In this document: piece by piece, positions 44,432 through 55,511 of the stretch | How positions within the stretch are numbered: position 1 is the stretch's first letter | How the letters are laid out: each line of letters opens with the position of its first letter | Assembly: GCA_900169235.1 (NCBI GenBank) | Contig: FWCC01000253.1 | Location: 62,001-126,000, forward strand | DNA length: 64,000 nt | Source: Zarea fungicola | Lineage: Eukaryota > Ascomycota > Sordariomycetes > Hypocreales > Cordycipitaceae | Direction: 5' to 3' | The notes under the pieces: generated by a model | What the model was told of the DNA's origin: nothing | Databases searched by the model: none | What the model saw: only the letters and a program-made list of their open reading frames with translations | Position numbers and translations under genes: made by a program

Positions 44432-47419
44432 GGCGGCTCACAGTAGGATTCATTTAGTTGTCTAATGGCCATCGCAATGGCATGTCCATAGCGGCTTCAG
44501 ACGTTGACGAAGCAGGAAGTTGACTTGACGGGGTGAATCACAAGCGACCCTTTTTTTTTTTTTTTAGCTTCACAAGCGACGTATACGAAAGAAACCCCCA
44601 CTGTAGTGAAGACGTCAACTAGCCGTACCACGACAAATGCAGCAAGGTAACGTATATCAGGTGAATGAACAGGTTTCCTTTTTCTTTTTCTTCTTTTTCT
44701 TTCCCATTGCCATTAGGGGAAAAAAGGAGTTGTTGGTCCGCCCGGCCAGGCTGAAGCTTTGCAAGTTTTGTGCTCGCCAGGCACCAAACAGGGTAACGAC
44801 TGCGACAAATCCTCCAGCACTTTCCGTCTCTATTCTATGCCTCATTTCACTCTCCAACGAGAATAGAGCCAAGTGGCCCATGCTCATCTGATGAATAAAG
44901 GGCAAAGAAGAATAAAAACCTGCGACCTCACTCATGCCACTACCGCAGCGTCTCCTGTGCGGGCTTCACTAGACGCGTTTCTAAAGCCGGTCGTCATCGC
45001 ACCTCCGTAGCAGTGTCTGCGACCGTGCTGTATCAGCAATGATGTCTCCATAGACACTGCCCAGATCTGTGCCACGGACATCGAGTGGCTTAATGTCCGG
45101 AACAATTTACAGTATTTTCGAAAGAGTAAAAATTAATAACAAATAAATAAAGAAAATGGAAGGATAAATACGGCGAGCAAAACAATACGAGAAATAAGAA
45201 AGAACAGATAGGGTGTGAAAACCATAACAGGGTCATAGGTACCCTATATCGAATTACAATTGGTGCGCGCCATTGTTTATTGGAATTTTAATAAACTATT
45301 ATTAGCCATTCCGCTTATTCAGGGGCATATTGCAGCATTATCAGTACATTCGTAGTGCCGAAATACCGCATGAATATATGAGAGTGTTTTCGCGCTGGTG
45401 CAAGAATGGGGAAAAAAGAGTCCAAAATTTTACTCAAGAGCGTGCTAGTGCAGCCAGCTGTTGATATGCAAAAGCACACACAATATTTCTTCTTGAATAC
45501 TCCAATATTAATTCTGTCAAAGAGAGGGAGGGAAAAGAGAAACAAACGCTCCCTCTACAGCTCTCCTATAATAATCTATCCGTTTCTTTTCTCTACCTAC
45601 CGCTGCAATATTTTATTTCATGCTCTCTACCAACTTGTTAGTGTTTACGCTTATACTTGCAGAAAACACTAGCAAGCGGTTGCTTGTGTCGGGGGGGCAC
45701 CGCACAAGGCCGCGTGTGGACCAATACATGATTCCATTCGTTGCTATTTTTTCAGATCCGTCACCGAACCGCAACCGTATTGAGATGATCTATATCCTTT
45801 TTTCTCGGTCTTTTAGTGGCGTGAAATCTTGGCGCGGGCTCTCGCCAAGCGGTTACCAGCGCAATTGACGGGTCTGGACTACAAAGAAATGACTCGTTGG
45901 GGAAAGAGGCCACCAGCGTGGAAAAAAAAAAAAAAAAAGTAGTATGCTAGAGCAGCCAGAAAACTGAATAGCTGCGCCAGTGGCAATTATGCCTTTGCAT
46001 TAGACGAGATCCATTCGTTCAATATAGCAAAACAGTAGTGCTGGTAGAAGGGCTTGCACAGGAGCGAGCGCATGCAGCGTTGTCGTGTCAGCCGGAGAGT
46101 CAGTGACCCCGGACGTACCGGTAAGCAGTCGGGGTACCACATTCAACAGGTAATTCTGCATGTAATTCGGTCGCAAATGGCCAACGCTGGGTGGGTTCTG
46201 AGAAACTGTAGTCAGAATCACGCCATCGACTCGTCGCGTCGTCTTGGGAAACGGTGTCGCAACGATTCTATTATGCTTTTCAATTGCAACGCACGAGATA
46301 GACAAAATAACTTGGTAGGTATTTGTCGCGTGCTCAATTGTATAATTCCTCAAAGGTCTTCTTAGCCAAGCTCTCTGTTCATCCCTACGGGGCTTGGACA
46401 TGAGGGTACGCCAAGTCGGTTTGCGGAAGACTTTCATCTAACGACACACACTTGGCCCTGCCAATGTTTAAGCCGATTCGGTATGTATTGCACTGATGCC
46501 AAAGAAAAAAAAAAAGTCTTGAGAAAGTAGATTTTCAACTCTTTGCTTTCCAGGCCTGTCATTGAAGATTTTCATCACGACACGGGCAAAGGCCTAGAAC
46601 CAGGCTAGAAGCAATGCCTCGGCGAGCGCGAGCTGAGCCGCCGCTCCTAAATATCCAGGAAAATTCTACAAAAGAATTTAACGGAGCATCACCCCTCGGG
46701 CAACTCGAGAAAGCAGCAGTGAATTGAGCACGTGCGGACGGATACCTGTTACTTGTTGGCGACCGACGTGTGGAGTTTGGTGTGTCCATAGGCGTTGGGC
46801 TGGACCCCAGTCAGCCACAAGGGGGGATCTGAAGGCGGCCTTGTACGATCCACGTGGGAGTAGCGCGGCTCTTGACTGGCTCGGGAGGCCTGGGGATGAT
46901 CCTTTTGCCAAGCGTTTAAGCTTAAAGGAACCTGTATTTGTATGCAGGTGGCGTAGTGGCGCCAGGGCTAGATAGTATGTGGGTTAAGTTTATGCTTACA
47001 GATAGAGAAGAAAAGCACCAGTAAGGGCTTCCGGAAGGTGTGCAGAGTATGCCACGCCTCGTTCTACCCACCAGCTGGCCGATTAATAGCTTCTTTCTGT
47101 ACAAGTGGTTCGGTGTCCGTTTTGACAGTCTTGTCGAGCCAGTCACAGCCTGTCAACCCGCACATGCGACAGGCTACTTCTTACGGGTTGGGCTATTGGA
47201 ACGCCACATGGGACAATGGTTCCCAAAATGGGTTGTTGCAACCGTACAACCCCCAGCCGTACATGCAAGAGAACTCAGTATAAGAGCAAATAAACTCCCC
47301 CGGTACTCTAAACCTGGTCTCTCCTCTCTTCTCCAAGCCAAACTGCCAAGTTTCCCTTCACTTACACAGAGTCTTCTGCTTGTTGGTTGCCTGTTGTCCA
47401 CTGTACAAACACCGTCAAG
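44432..47419. other. Non-coding 3 kb stretch upstream of pho89
   Basis: No supportable gene; scattered homopolymer runs (T run near 44551-44567, A run near 45920-45937). The end contains the PHO89 promoter with two CACGTG boxes. Possible TATA-like TATAAG at about 47279. Confidence 0.55.
46729..46858. promoter_or_regulatory. Two CACGTG boxes (phosphate-regulator type)
   Basis: CACGTG at 46729-46734 and CACGTGGG at 46851-46858, 562-691 bases before the phosphate permease ATG. CACGTG is the binding core of yeast Pho4 and of Neurospora NUC-1, and PHO89 is a classic target. Chance occurrence of six-base palindromes is high, so the assignment rests on the pairing and the gene context. Confidence 0.45.
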
Positions 47420-49414
47420 ATGGTCCTTCACGAGTACACTTATGTCTTTGCCATTGGCACCATGTTTGCCCTCCTAGAGGCTTTCAACAACGGTGCCAGT
47501 ATGTCTCTCCGCTCATCTAGCCTATCTCGCAGCCTGGCATTTAATAATGAGGATTGACCAAACTAACTCGCTTGTCTCAATAGATGATGTTGCCAACGCC
47601 TGGGCTACCAGCGTTTCTTCCCGATCGATCTCCTACAGAGCCGCCATGGTCTGCTGTCTCATCTTTGAACTCCTCGGTGCTCTGACTGTCGGTGCTCGCA
47701 GCGCCTCTACAATCAAGAACGGCATCATTCCCGTTGCCGCCTTCCAGAACGATGCTGGCGTCCAGCTCCTTGCCTTTGCCTGCGCCTCTGCGGGTGCTTC
47801 AATGTGGGTCATGTGGTGCACCCGTCACTCTGCTCACGTCTCGTCCACCTACTCCCTCATCTCTTCCCTGGCCGGTGTTGGTGTTGCCACTGTTGGCGCC
47901 AAGGGCGTCCAATGGGGTTGGAACAAGGGCTCCGGCCTTGGTGCCATCTTTGCCGGTCTCGGTATGGCTCCTCTCATTGCCGGCTGCTTCTCAGCCATCA
48001 TCTTCATGCTCGTCAAGCTCGTCGTCCATAAGCGCAAGAACCCTGTCCCCTGGGCCGTCTGGACCTCTCCCTTCTTCTTCCTGATTGCCGGCACCATCTG
48101 CACCCTGTCCATTGTCTACAAGGGCTCTCCTCGTCTCGGTCTCTCCAAGAAGCCCACCTGGTACCTCATCGCCGTCACTCTCGGCGTTGGATTCGGTCTC
48201 TTCGTCGTGTCTGCCCTCTTTTTCGTCCCCTATGTCCACGCCAAGGTTGTCAAGAAGGACTACACGCTCAAGCTCTGGCACATCTTCTACGGACCCCTCC
48301 TCTTCAAGCGCCCTGCTCCTGCCGATGCTGAGAGCGCCAAGGTTCCCAACTATGCCGTTATCCAGCATGATTCCGAGGATGAGTCCGTCGACCTCTCTGC
48401 CGAGAAGCAGACTGATCGCCCTGAAAGCGACAACCTCAAGGGTGGCGAGGAGCCCATGTTCGCCAGCAAAGAAGTCAACAGTAACCCGCAGACCAGGAAG
48501 CTGATTCTCGCCGAGGCCAACCAGGATGGCTACAAGAAGCTCATGGCCGAGGCTCTCGAGGCTCACCACGCTAAGCTCCGTCGCGGCAGCGGCCCTCTTG
48601 GCTGGGCTATGCGCACCCTCCACAACAACCCCATGGGTGCCGGCTCTATCCACGAGACCCGCAACCTAATCATTCTCTGCAAGCGCATCCCCGCCATGTG
48701 CGTTGCCGCTCTCCTCTACGGTGCCCACTACGACATCCACACTGCTCAGGTCGGTATTGAGGGTACACCTGAGGGCCAGCGCATGGCCCGTGTCTACGAG
48801 CACGCCACCAAGTACCCCAACGAGGTCGAGTACCTCTACTCCTTCGTCCAGATCATTACTGCCTGCACTGCCTCCTTCGCTCACGGTGCCAACGATGTTG
48901 GTAACGCTGTCGGTGTCTGGGCTGTCATGTACGCTGCCTGGTCCACTGGCAAGGCTGCTGGCAAATCTGCTCCTGTTCCTCTCTGGCAGATTGCCGTCAT
49001 GGCTTTGACCATTTGCTTCGGCTTCATTACCTACGGATACAACATCATGAAGGGTAAGTTCTTCATCCCAATCACTTACCGTAATATATCGCAATATTCT
49101 AACCAGCGCCTTTTATAGTCATGGGTAACAAGATCACTTACCACTCTCCCAGCCGTGGCTCTTCCATGGAGATGGGTGCCGCCATCACCGTCCTCATCTT
49201 CTCCCAGTACTCCCTGCCCGTTTCCACCTCCATGTGCATCACTGGCGCCACCGTCGGTGTCGGTCTGTGCAACGGAAGCCTCAAGGCTGTCAACTGGAAG
49301 CGTGTCTTCCTCCTGGTTTTCTCCTGGTTCATGACCGTCCCCATTGCCGGTCTCATTGGTGGCTGTTTGATGGGAATCCTCCTCAACGCTCCCCACTTCT
49401 CTGCTAAGAAATAA
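47420..49414 (+). CDS. pho89: Na+/phosphate symporter, Pho89/Pho-4 type
   Basis: Three exons, 47420-47498, 47584-49053 and 49119-49414, 614 residues. Members couple phosphate uptake to sodium and act at alkaline pH under phosphate starvation. The inverted-repeat signature GANDVANAW appears once near residue 25 (joined across intron 1 as NNGASN...; the splice makes GA-S-NDVANAW) and GANDVGNAVG occurs again near residue 470. At least eight hydrophobic segments flank a large hydrophilic loop (about residues 265-380, rich in Glu/Asp/Lys) as expected for the family. The N-terminal MVLHEYTYVFAIGTMFALLEAFNNGAS fits the family start. C-terminal intron joins as NIMKVMGNKITY, another family motif. Likely phosphate-starvation regulated; CACGTG boxes lie upstream. 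Confidence 0.96.
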
Positions 49415-49645
49415 ACCCTGCTGCACATACCCTCGACCGCCGCTGTATTGGAGTTTACTACATTTATGGAATACCAAAAGATTGATTAGATACATGCTAT
49501 AATACCACGAAGAATATTGCCTTTCTATATATAAATGCAAAGCTACGATAGTTGCTACCGCCTGTTCTCCCTGCTCCAGTGATTTTAAACACCGAAGAGA
49601 AACGAGTCAAGTGAGTACTATAAAGACGTATTATACAGAAAATCT

Positions 49646-51007
49646 TCATGATCGGTCTTCCAGTTGTCCCCGCTGTTGATGCATTTGAGCTGCCACCTTT
49701 CGCTTCAGTGGCGGTATGTTGTTCACAAGCCTCATACCGCCACGCATCGTCGCCATAGCCAACCAGCCAGTCCAGCCAGACTTGTAAATGGCGTCGTCCT
49801 TGTTGAACCGCTCCAGCGACTTTTCCACACGGTCCCATGCATACGAGTGCATCTCCTTCTCATAATTGCACACCGCATCGGTGACGCTAATTCCACCACC
49901 AACCGCTCGCAAAATATTGTCCGCCAGGATACGCGCGTCAAGAAGCGCAGTGTTGGCGCCGACACCCAGGCCGGGTGTCATCGTGTGGATGGCGTCACCA
50001 ATTAGCGTCACATTCGTGCTCTGCCATGGCTTGAGCCGCTCCGTGGTGCGAATATTGAGAGCAAAGCTGGTGCTTGGGTCTGAGAGCAGAAAGAGCTTCT
50101 TTAGGTCCGGATGCCACGAGGCAGTCTTTTCAAGCAGAAAAGCGTGCAGCGCATCGCAGTCGAGGGTCATGAGATCCTTTGGAACGCGATCGCCGTGCGC
50201 GCCGTAGCCGAGGAGAATGTAGTCGCGCGTGTTGTCAAAGTGCGCACCGGGCCAAATCTTTAGCAGCGCCTCGTCGGTGCCGCCGATGCTGTTCGCCTTG
50301 GGCTTGTGCTCCTCATCCCACGGAAACTCCATGACGTGAATGATGGTGCTGTCTCCGTGCGGCGCCTGGATCATGGTCACGCCGCGCAGCATTTTAGGCG
50401 TCAGCAACGCGCGTGTCTCGTCGTTGAGCGGCACTTTTGTGCCCAACCCGTATAAACCAGATTCCTTGATCACGGCCTGAGGGAGGTACTGTTTCCGGGT
50501 TGGCGAATTTGTTCCCTCGGCGCCGACAAGCACATCACCTGTTTCCGAGCTGCCATCCTTGAAGAATGCCGTCACAGTACCGTCTTTGTTTTGCTTGTAC
50601 TGCAAGAAAAGCTTGCCAAACTGCACATTGCTCTCGATGCCAGTCAGAAGTAGCTGGCGGACCGTCATTCTGCTCACCGAGTACTCGGCTGACACACCAT
50701 CTGCCGAAGCCTTGCTGAAGCCACCGATGCTCAAAAGCTCTTGTAGTTGCTCCGTTAGCATGTTGAAGTATTCCGGTGTCACGGCGACTGTCTTTTGGAA
50801 GATGGCAAAGAGATCATTTGGGACGCAGGCAGCCAGACTGCGCGCACCTTCCGGGGAAATACCGACGCGATAACCTTGTAAGCCATCAGAGCGATTACGA
50901 TCTCTCTCGAAGACTGTGAAGGAAATATTGGCGGATGACTTTTTTAATGCATGCGCGAGAGCGAGGCCACCGGTTCCGGCTCCGATGATGAGAACGCGGA
51001 GTGTCAT
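49646..51007 (-). CDS. FAD-dependent monooxygenase
   Basis: Intronless, 453 residues. The N-terminal GxGxxG dinucleotide-binding motif is MTLRVLIIGAGTGGLALAH, followed by an acidic-tipped beta strand (FTVFERD) and the GYRVGISPEGARSL segment. The second FAD motif is GDAIHTMTPGLGVGANTALLDA near residue 355. This is the salicylate/aromatic-hydroxylase-like group of class A flavin monooxygenases; substrate not predictable. Active-site region WDEEHK is unremarkable. The start is set at the Met heading the Rossmann strand; an in-frame Met far upstream (51214) would add an improbable N-terminus. It converges with pho89, 230 bases apart, and no biosynthetic backbone accompanies it. Confidence 0.93.
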   Translation of the reverse strand: MTLRVLIIGAGTGGLALAHALKKSSANISFTVFERDRNRSDGLQGYRVGISPEGARSLAACVPNDLFAIFQKTVAVTPEYFNMLTEQLQELLSIGGFSKASADGVSAEYSVSRMTVRQLLLTGIESNVQFGKLFLQYKQNKDGTVTAFFKDGSSETGDVLVGAEGTNSPTRKQYLPQAVIKESGLYGLGTKVPLNDETRALLTPKMLRGVTMIQAPHGDSTIIHVMEFPWDEEHKPKANSIGGTDEALLKIWPGAHFDNTRDYILLGYGAHGDRVPKDLMTLDCDALHAFLLEKTASWHPDLKKLFLLSDPSTSFALNIRTTERLKPWQSTNVTLIGDAIHTMTPGLGVGANTALLDARILADNILRAVGGGISVTDAVCNYEKEMHSYAWDRVEKSLERFNKDDAIYKSGWTGWLAMATMRGGMRLVNNIPPLKRKVAAQMHQQRGQLEDRS

Positions 51008-51988
51008 GGGGACTATATGTTCAATTATAAGATGAGTAGATTGTGTCACAATTGAGAGGAAGTGATTGATGAAAGAGATCATCTCAAGAAAAACAGGTAG
51101 GGAATTTAAATGCATTAAATATTCACAATTTGCTCCCTCGCGTGTGATGAAGCTCCGGGCTGGGACGGAGCCGCCGATCCATTTCCTGGTCCATCCATCG
51201 ACGCTAAATCGCAAAGCTAACTAGAAAGGGAACTACCAGGAGGACGCTGTTGGCCGTTCAGCCCTGTCAAACGCTATTCTTCATTTCCTCTCGTTGCGTC
51301 GCCAAAAATCCGGCTTGTCCTTGTGATGATGGATTACGACGAATGCACGTACTCATATGTGCGGTTGTCCGGCACTTGTCCAGGCCCGACATGGTACGCC
51401 TTTGTAGGTAGCCTAGACTGGCTGTAGTTGTGCCCAACGGGAACCTTTTAGGTGCAAAATTGTCGCAACCTTGAAAATTTCCTTGCCGCCTTAATTCATC
51501 TCTAGTAGCTCCTGGGAAAGATGAGGCGAAACGCTGGCCAATCTTAGCAGTACCGGCGTGGCACGGCCAACGGTCGAGGTGCCACGGCGGAACACTTGTG
51601 CGCACTTCTCACCACAGAGAATGAGGAGCCATTGTTGCTGGAGAGAAATAAGAGAACCGTGAAATAGGGCGTCTATAGTAGGGCTGCTAGATGTAGATGG
51701 AAAATGTTCTCCTGGTTGCCTTGTTGGGTTGTACAGTATTCCTGACAGTTGCGTTGGTAGTACTTAAGAAGGAACGCCAGACAGTTTGGAGACGGAAAAG
51801 AAAGGAACAAAAATGGAAGGGTACAAACAATCAGAATAAATTTGAGTCGAGAGCGTATAAACTTTATATTTTGATGAAAAAAAATATATAGGGAACAATG
51901 TGAGCAACGCATGACAGTAACTAGGTAGTGGTGGGTTGCTGACTTAACCAGGGCAGATTCAAGCGGAAAGCCAGCCCAAAAGCCAACC
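51008..51988. other. Intergenic, no firm gene
   Basis: Upstream of the monooxygenase and of the small coiled-coil ORF. Short open frames without motifs. Confidence 0.5.
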
Positions 51989-52330
51989 ATGCTAGAGGAC
52001 AATGTGCACCTGGCCACCATTAATGATCAGATCAACCAAATACAAGAAGAAATCTTAAACTGGCAGCAACAGGAGCGCAACGTTGCTGCGCAGCTAAACA
52101 CGGCGCTCGCGCACTTGCAGCGGTGTACTCGCATGGGGCAGCTTCCGGACCCTATGGTGCATGTAGCTGTCAACTGTCATTCAGTCGCGCTGAACAGGAT
52201 AAGAACCACGCTCACCGGATTACACCAGCGCAAGGCAATTGCAGAATGGGAGCACGCCGTGTTGTCGCGGCGGATCAGGGACAGCGATGGTTTGTTAGTA
52301 GATAAATGGGCGAAGTTGGAACAAAGATAG
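51989..52330 (+). CDS. Small coiled-coil ORF, possible gene
   Basis: Open frame of 113 residues with no signal peptide or membrane segment. The sequence is rich in Gln, Ala, Leu and charged residues with heptad-like spacing (INDQINQIQEEILNWQQQER, HQRKAIAEWEHAVLSRR), suggesting a helical bundle or coiled coil. No family recognised. It stands alone in 3 kb of otherwise empty DNA, with no introns and a fair start context (accATGCTAG). It may be an orphan or a chance ORF; there is no independent support. Confidence 0.35.
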   Translation: MLEDNVHLATINDQINQIQEEILNWQQQERNVAAQLNTALAHLQRCTRMGQLPDPMVHVAVNCHSVALNRIRTTLTGLHQRKAIAEWEHAVLSRRIRDSDGLLVDKWAKLEQR

Positions 52331-54040
52331 ACGACGGCCGGTGTAGTTTATTACATAGCACCATGGGTATTCCTTGGTTTTCAATACTCAGTGCAATGTA
52401 AATATTCCGAGACTTGATAACAACGCAGCAGAAAGAATTCCGTTACCGAGACATGCACCATGGGCACAACTTAAAACTCCCTTGTAGAGGCATAACTCCT
52501 TATAAATGCCTTGGAATGACCCTTTGAAGAAGGAAAGCAACTCTCTACTGGCATTCTAGGATATTTTCGTTTATATTTCTATAGAATGGTGACTGTAGTG
52601 GCCTCGCTGATGGTTGGGTAAAGCACGCAAGATCAAATTTCACGGGTAAATCGTCGATAGCTCTAGTCGAGAAACCCAACCGCGATATAATGGACAGATG
52701 TGATTACTGGTTATACTACCGAATAACAGCTGGCTGGTCGGCCGGGAAGATGCCGCCATCATGTCGTGTAGCCTAAACGTACGTGACGTGACGGTGGACG
52801 TGTAGCGCAAATGAGATACAATTCCGCCCGACAGCGGATACGGCAGCAATCTAGAGGGGTAGAGAAGAATCGTGACAGGAAATCTAGGTAGACTAATAGC
52901 TAGATAGGGAAGAGACGGAACTTTTCAAGCATACTTTGCTAATCAACCTTGCGCCATTGAAAACCTATGGGCCAGTTTGCCCCTGGATAACTAGGCTCGC
53001 CATCCCGAATTCAGGTTTGGTTAGTTTAGGAATTGCAACTATTTGGTACTTGGACCTCTCAGCTCAAATATTTAACAAGGGGTATGTTCCTTGCCGCAGT
53101 CTTGTCACAGTTGATCAGTGTGGTTGTATGAGTGGCAAAAGCTGCAGTACAATGTACAACTACTAGGTGCGAAACCAAGATTGCCAGCACAGCCACCAAT
53201 GGCGCGCAACAGGGCCGACCAGTCAAACCCGTTTCAGCGCATTTTCCAGTGGCTTTTAGCGGCTTTATCCACTAGCAAGAACGGGATCCACTTTCGGCGT
53301 CGTCATCGTCTAGAAATAGCAACAAGGCGAGACATGGACATCGCCACATCTTCAACTAATCACTATCAAGTTTTGTTTCTTTTACATAGTGTCGAGCAGA
53401 ATAAAACTTCAAGTAAAATTTGCCGCGACCCGGAATTTTTTTTTTTTTTTTTTTAAAACGAGTCCCCCAGTCATTAATGCAGGAAAACGAGCGCAGAGAC
53501 ACTAAGCTCCTGGGCAATAAACCGGAAGGCTTACGTCAACCAGTAACAGAGATCAGCCCAGCGACAAACTAAGCCACCACCCCGCCTGCCGAGCCCCGAG
53601 CCACCTAATTGATACCTCTACGTGCTAATTTATTAGGGCAGTGCAGCCTCTGGGGCCTTTGGAACGATGTTGATGCGAAGAAAGTTGTTACTGCGGCTTC
53701 CGTCTCGCCCAGTGCTTACTGCTTCTAGTAAGCCAGCCCGGAGAAAAGATCTAATGACAAACGTCGCCCAACAATTTATCATCCCTGCGAACCCCGTTTG
53801 CCGATTTCCTGCTTGCATTTTGTATTATCTTCTTCTTTATTTCCTTTGATTCCCGATTTCCAATCTCGATTCTCAACTCGATTCCATTCTCCTCTGCAAC
53901 TACACCAACAAACCCAGCACATGCCATCCCTCCAAACGACGCATTCCCATAGACGAGCATCTCTGTCACAGCACGGCATACAGATACACATAGCAAAACG
54001 AGGAAGATAAAAAAAGACATCCCATTCAATCCCGCCCACC
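52331..54040. other. Non-coding stretch
   Basis: No supportable gene. A T run lies at about 53436-53454. The 3' half is C/T-rich leader-like sequence before the MARVEL gene. Confidence 0.5.
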
Positions 54041-55213
54041 ATGAGTCGAGGCACCTCGATCGGCCTCAAGACCATCCAGTGGCTGGTCCGCGCCGTGCAG
54101 CTCTTCTCCGCCGTCATCATCCTCGGCATCTACTCCTACTTTCTCGCTGCCCTCGCCAATCATGACCTCTCCACGCCCACCAAGGTCAAGGCTGTAGAGG
54201 GCATCGTGGGCATCGCCGTCGCCTACGCCCTGCTTGGACTGCTCCTCCTTTGCTGCCTGGCCGGCCACACCATCTCCTCTTTCATCGCCATGTGCATCGA
54301 CTTCGCTTTTGTCGCCGCCTACATTTTCGTCGCCGTCGCCAACAAGAATGGCGCGGGGAGCTGCACGGGCGACTCCGTCAGCACCGTCTTTGGGACAGGA
54401 AAAGCCGGCGATCACCTTGATGCGGGCGGCGGCTTCACCCGGATTCCCACCTTTCATACCGCGTGTAAGCTGGAGACGGCCAGTCTGGCCATTGCTATTA
54501 TTGCCATGTTCTTTTACATCTTTTCCATCTTCATTGAACTAGCGCTCGGCCGCAATCACCAGCGTGAGAAGCGGAACGCCAACACGCCGCCCCAGATGCA
54601 GATGCCCTACACCCAGAACCCCTACAACGAATACCAGCCCGACATGGCCGGCACCAGTCCCTACAATCAACAGCAGCGTCCGGGTGGCTTCTTTGGTCGC
54701 GTATTTGGACGAAACCGTGGCGGCCAACAAGCTGTCCCCCAGTATGACCCGAACAGCCTCCCCGAGCACACTCACCCGGGACAGATGGACAACAATCTGC
54801 ACAACAACCGCGACTCAGAGGCAACTATCGTCGGTGGCATCCACAATCAAGAGTCCCCCAACAAGTACGAAATGGGCTACGGCAATGTATCACCAGCTCC
54901 AAGGGCACACAGCCCCATGGTTGCAGGTTACACCAATACCACTGGCGGTGACGCAGCCGCATACACTTACACCCATCCCGGGGACTCCTACACCCACTCT
55001 GGCGACCACTACGGCCATGCGGGTGACGACTATCACCGCAACAATATCGGGGCACACCAGGCCAACACGGCGGCGACGCTGCCGTATCCTGCCGATACCC
55101 CCTATGACAGCACACCGTACGACCCAAACAACAGACCGACGCAGCCGCAACAGCCACCTCGCTACCCAACACAAGGGCATCACTACGACGACGGCATCTA
55201 TGACCGTCCATGA
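54041..55213 (+). CDS. MARVEL-domain membrane protein
   Basis: Intronless, 390 residues. Four hydrophobic segments in residues 1-170 with the MARVEL spacing (VRAVQLFSAVIILGIYSYFL; GIVGIAVAYALLGLLLLCCL; FIAMCIDFAFVAAYIFVAVA; LAIAIIAMFFYIFSIFIELAL). The first loop is short and charged (NHDLSTPTKVKA) and a Cys-containing extracellular loop follows TM3 (CTGDS...CKLE). The C-terminal 200 residues are hydrophilic, Tyr/Pro/His/Asn-rich, with tandem YTHPGD / YTHSGD / YGHAGDDYH motifs. MARVEL proteins organise membrane microdomains at vesicle fusion or eisosome sites; partner unknown here. Start MSRGTSIGLK is directly before TM1, in line with the family. Confidence 0.9.
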   Translation: MSRGTSIGLKTIQWLVRAVQLFSAVIILGIYSYFLAALANHDLSTPTKVKAVEGIVGIAVAYALLGLLLLCCLAGHTISSFIAMCIDFAFVAAYIFVAVANKNGAGSCTGDSVSTVFGTGKAGDHLDAGGGFTRIPTFHTACKLETASLAIAIIAMFFYIFSIFIELALGRNHQREKRNANTPPQMQMPYTQNPYNEYQPDMAGTSPYNQQQRPGGFFGRVFGRNRGGQQAVPQYDPNSLPEHTHPGQMDNNLHNNRDSEATIVGGIHNQESPNKYEMGYGNVSPAPRAHSPMVAGYTNTTGGDAAAYTYTHPGDSYTHSGDHYGHAGDDYHRNNIGAHQANTAATLPYPADTPYDSTPYDPNNRPTQPQQPPRYPTQGHHYDDGIYDRP

Positions 55214-55511
55214 GAACACAATTTGATGAAAAGCAAACCAAGCAAAAGAACAATAAAAACAACATATATTAGCACATAAACCTTTCTTCAATATTTTAAT
55301 GGGTATTTCTTTTTAATGAGTGTATGCATAGTTTGGAATCACTGGACAGATACCCCACCCTCTTCACCTCATGGATTTCTTTTTCTCAGTAAAATTAAGC
55401 TGTTACATAATACTGGATTCAAGATGTTGTATTCTTCTGCTCCATGATTCGTGCTAAATAAACGACCATCTTTATGAATGGCAGACAAAGACGTCATCAT
55501 CCTAGTACATT
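55214..55511. other. Convergent intergenic region
   Basis: Short region between the MARVEL and far11 3' ends; nothing seen. Confidence 0.6.

Noticed and set aside
53436..53454. Long T run and other homopolymer tracts (also C run near 725, A run near 45920)
   Set aside because: Ordinary microsatellite tracts; possible sequencing-length noise, with no functional signal.
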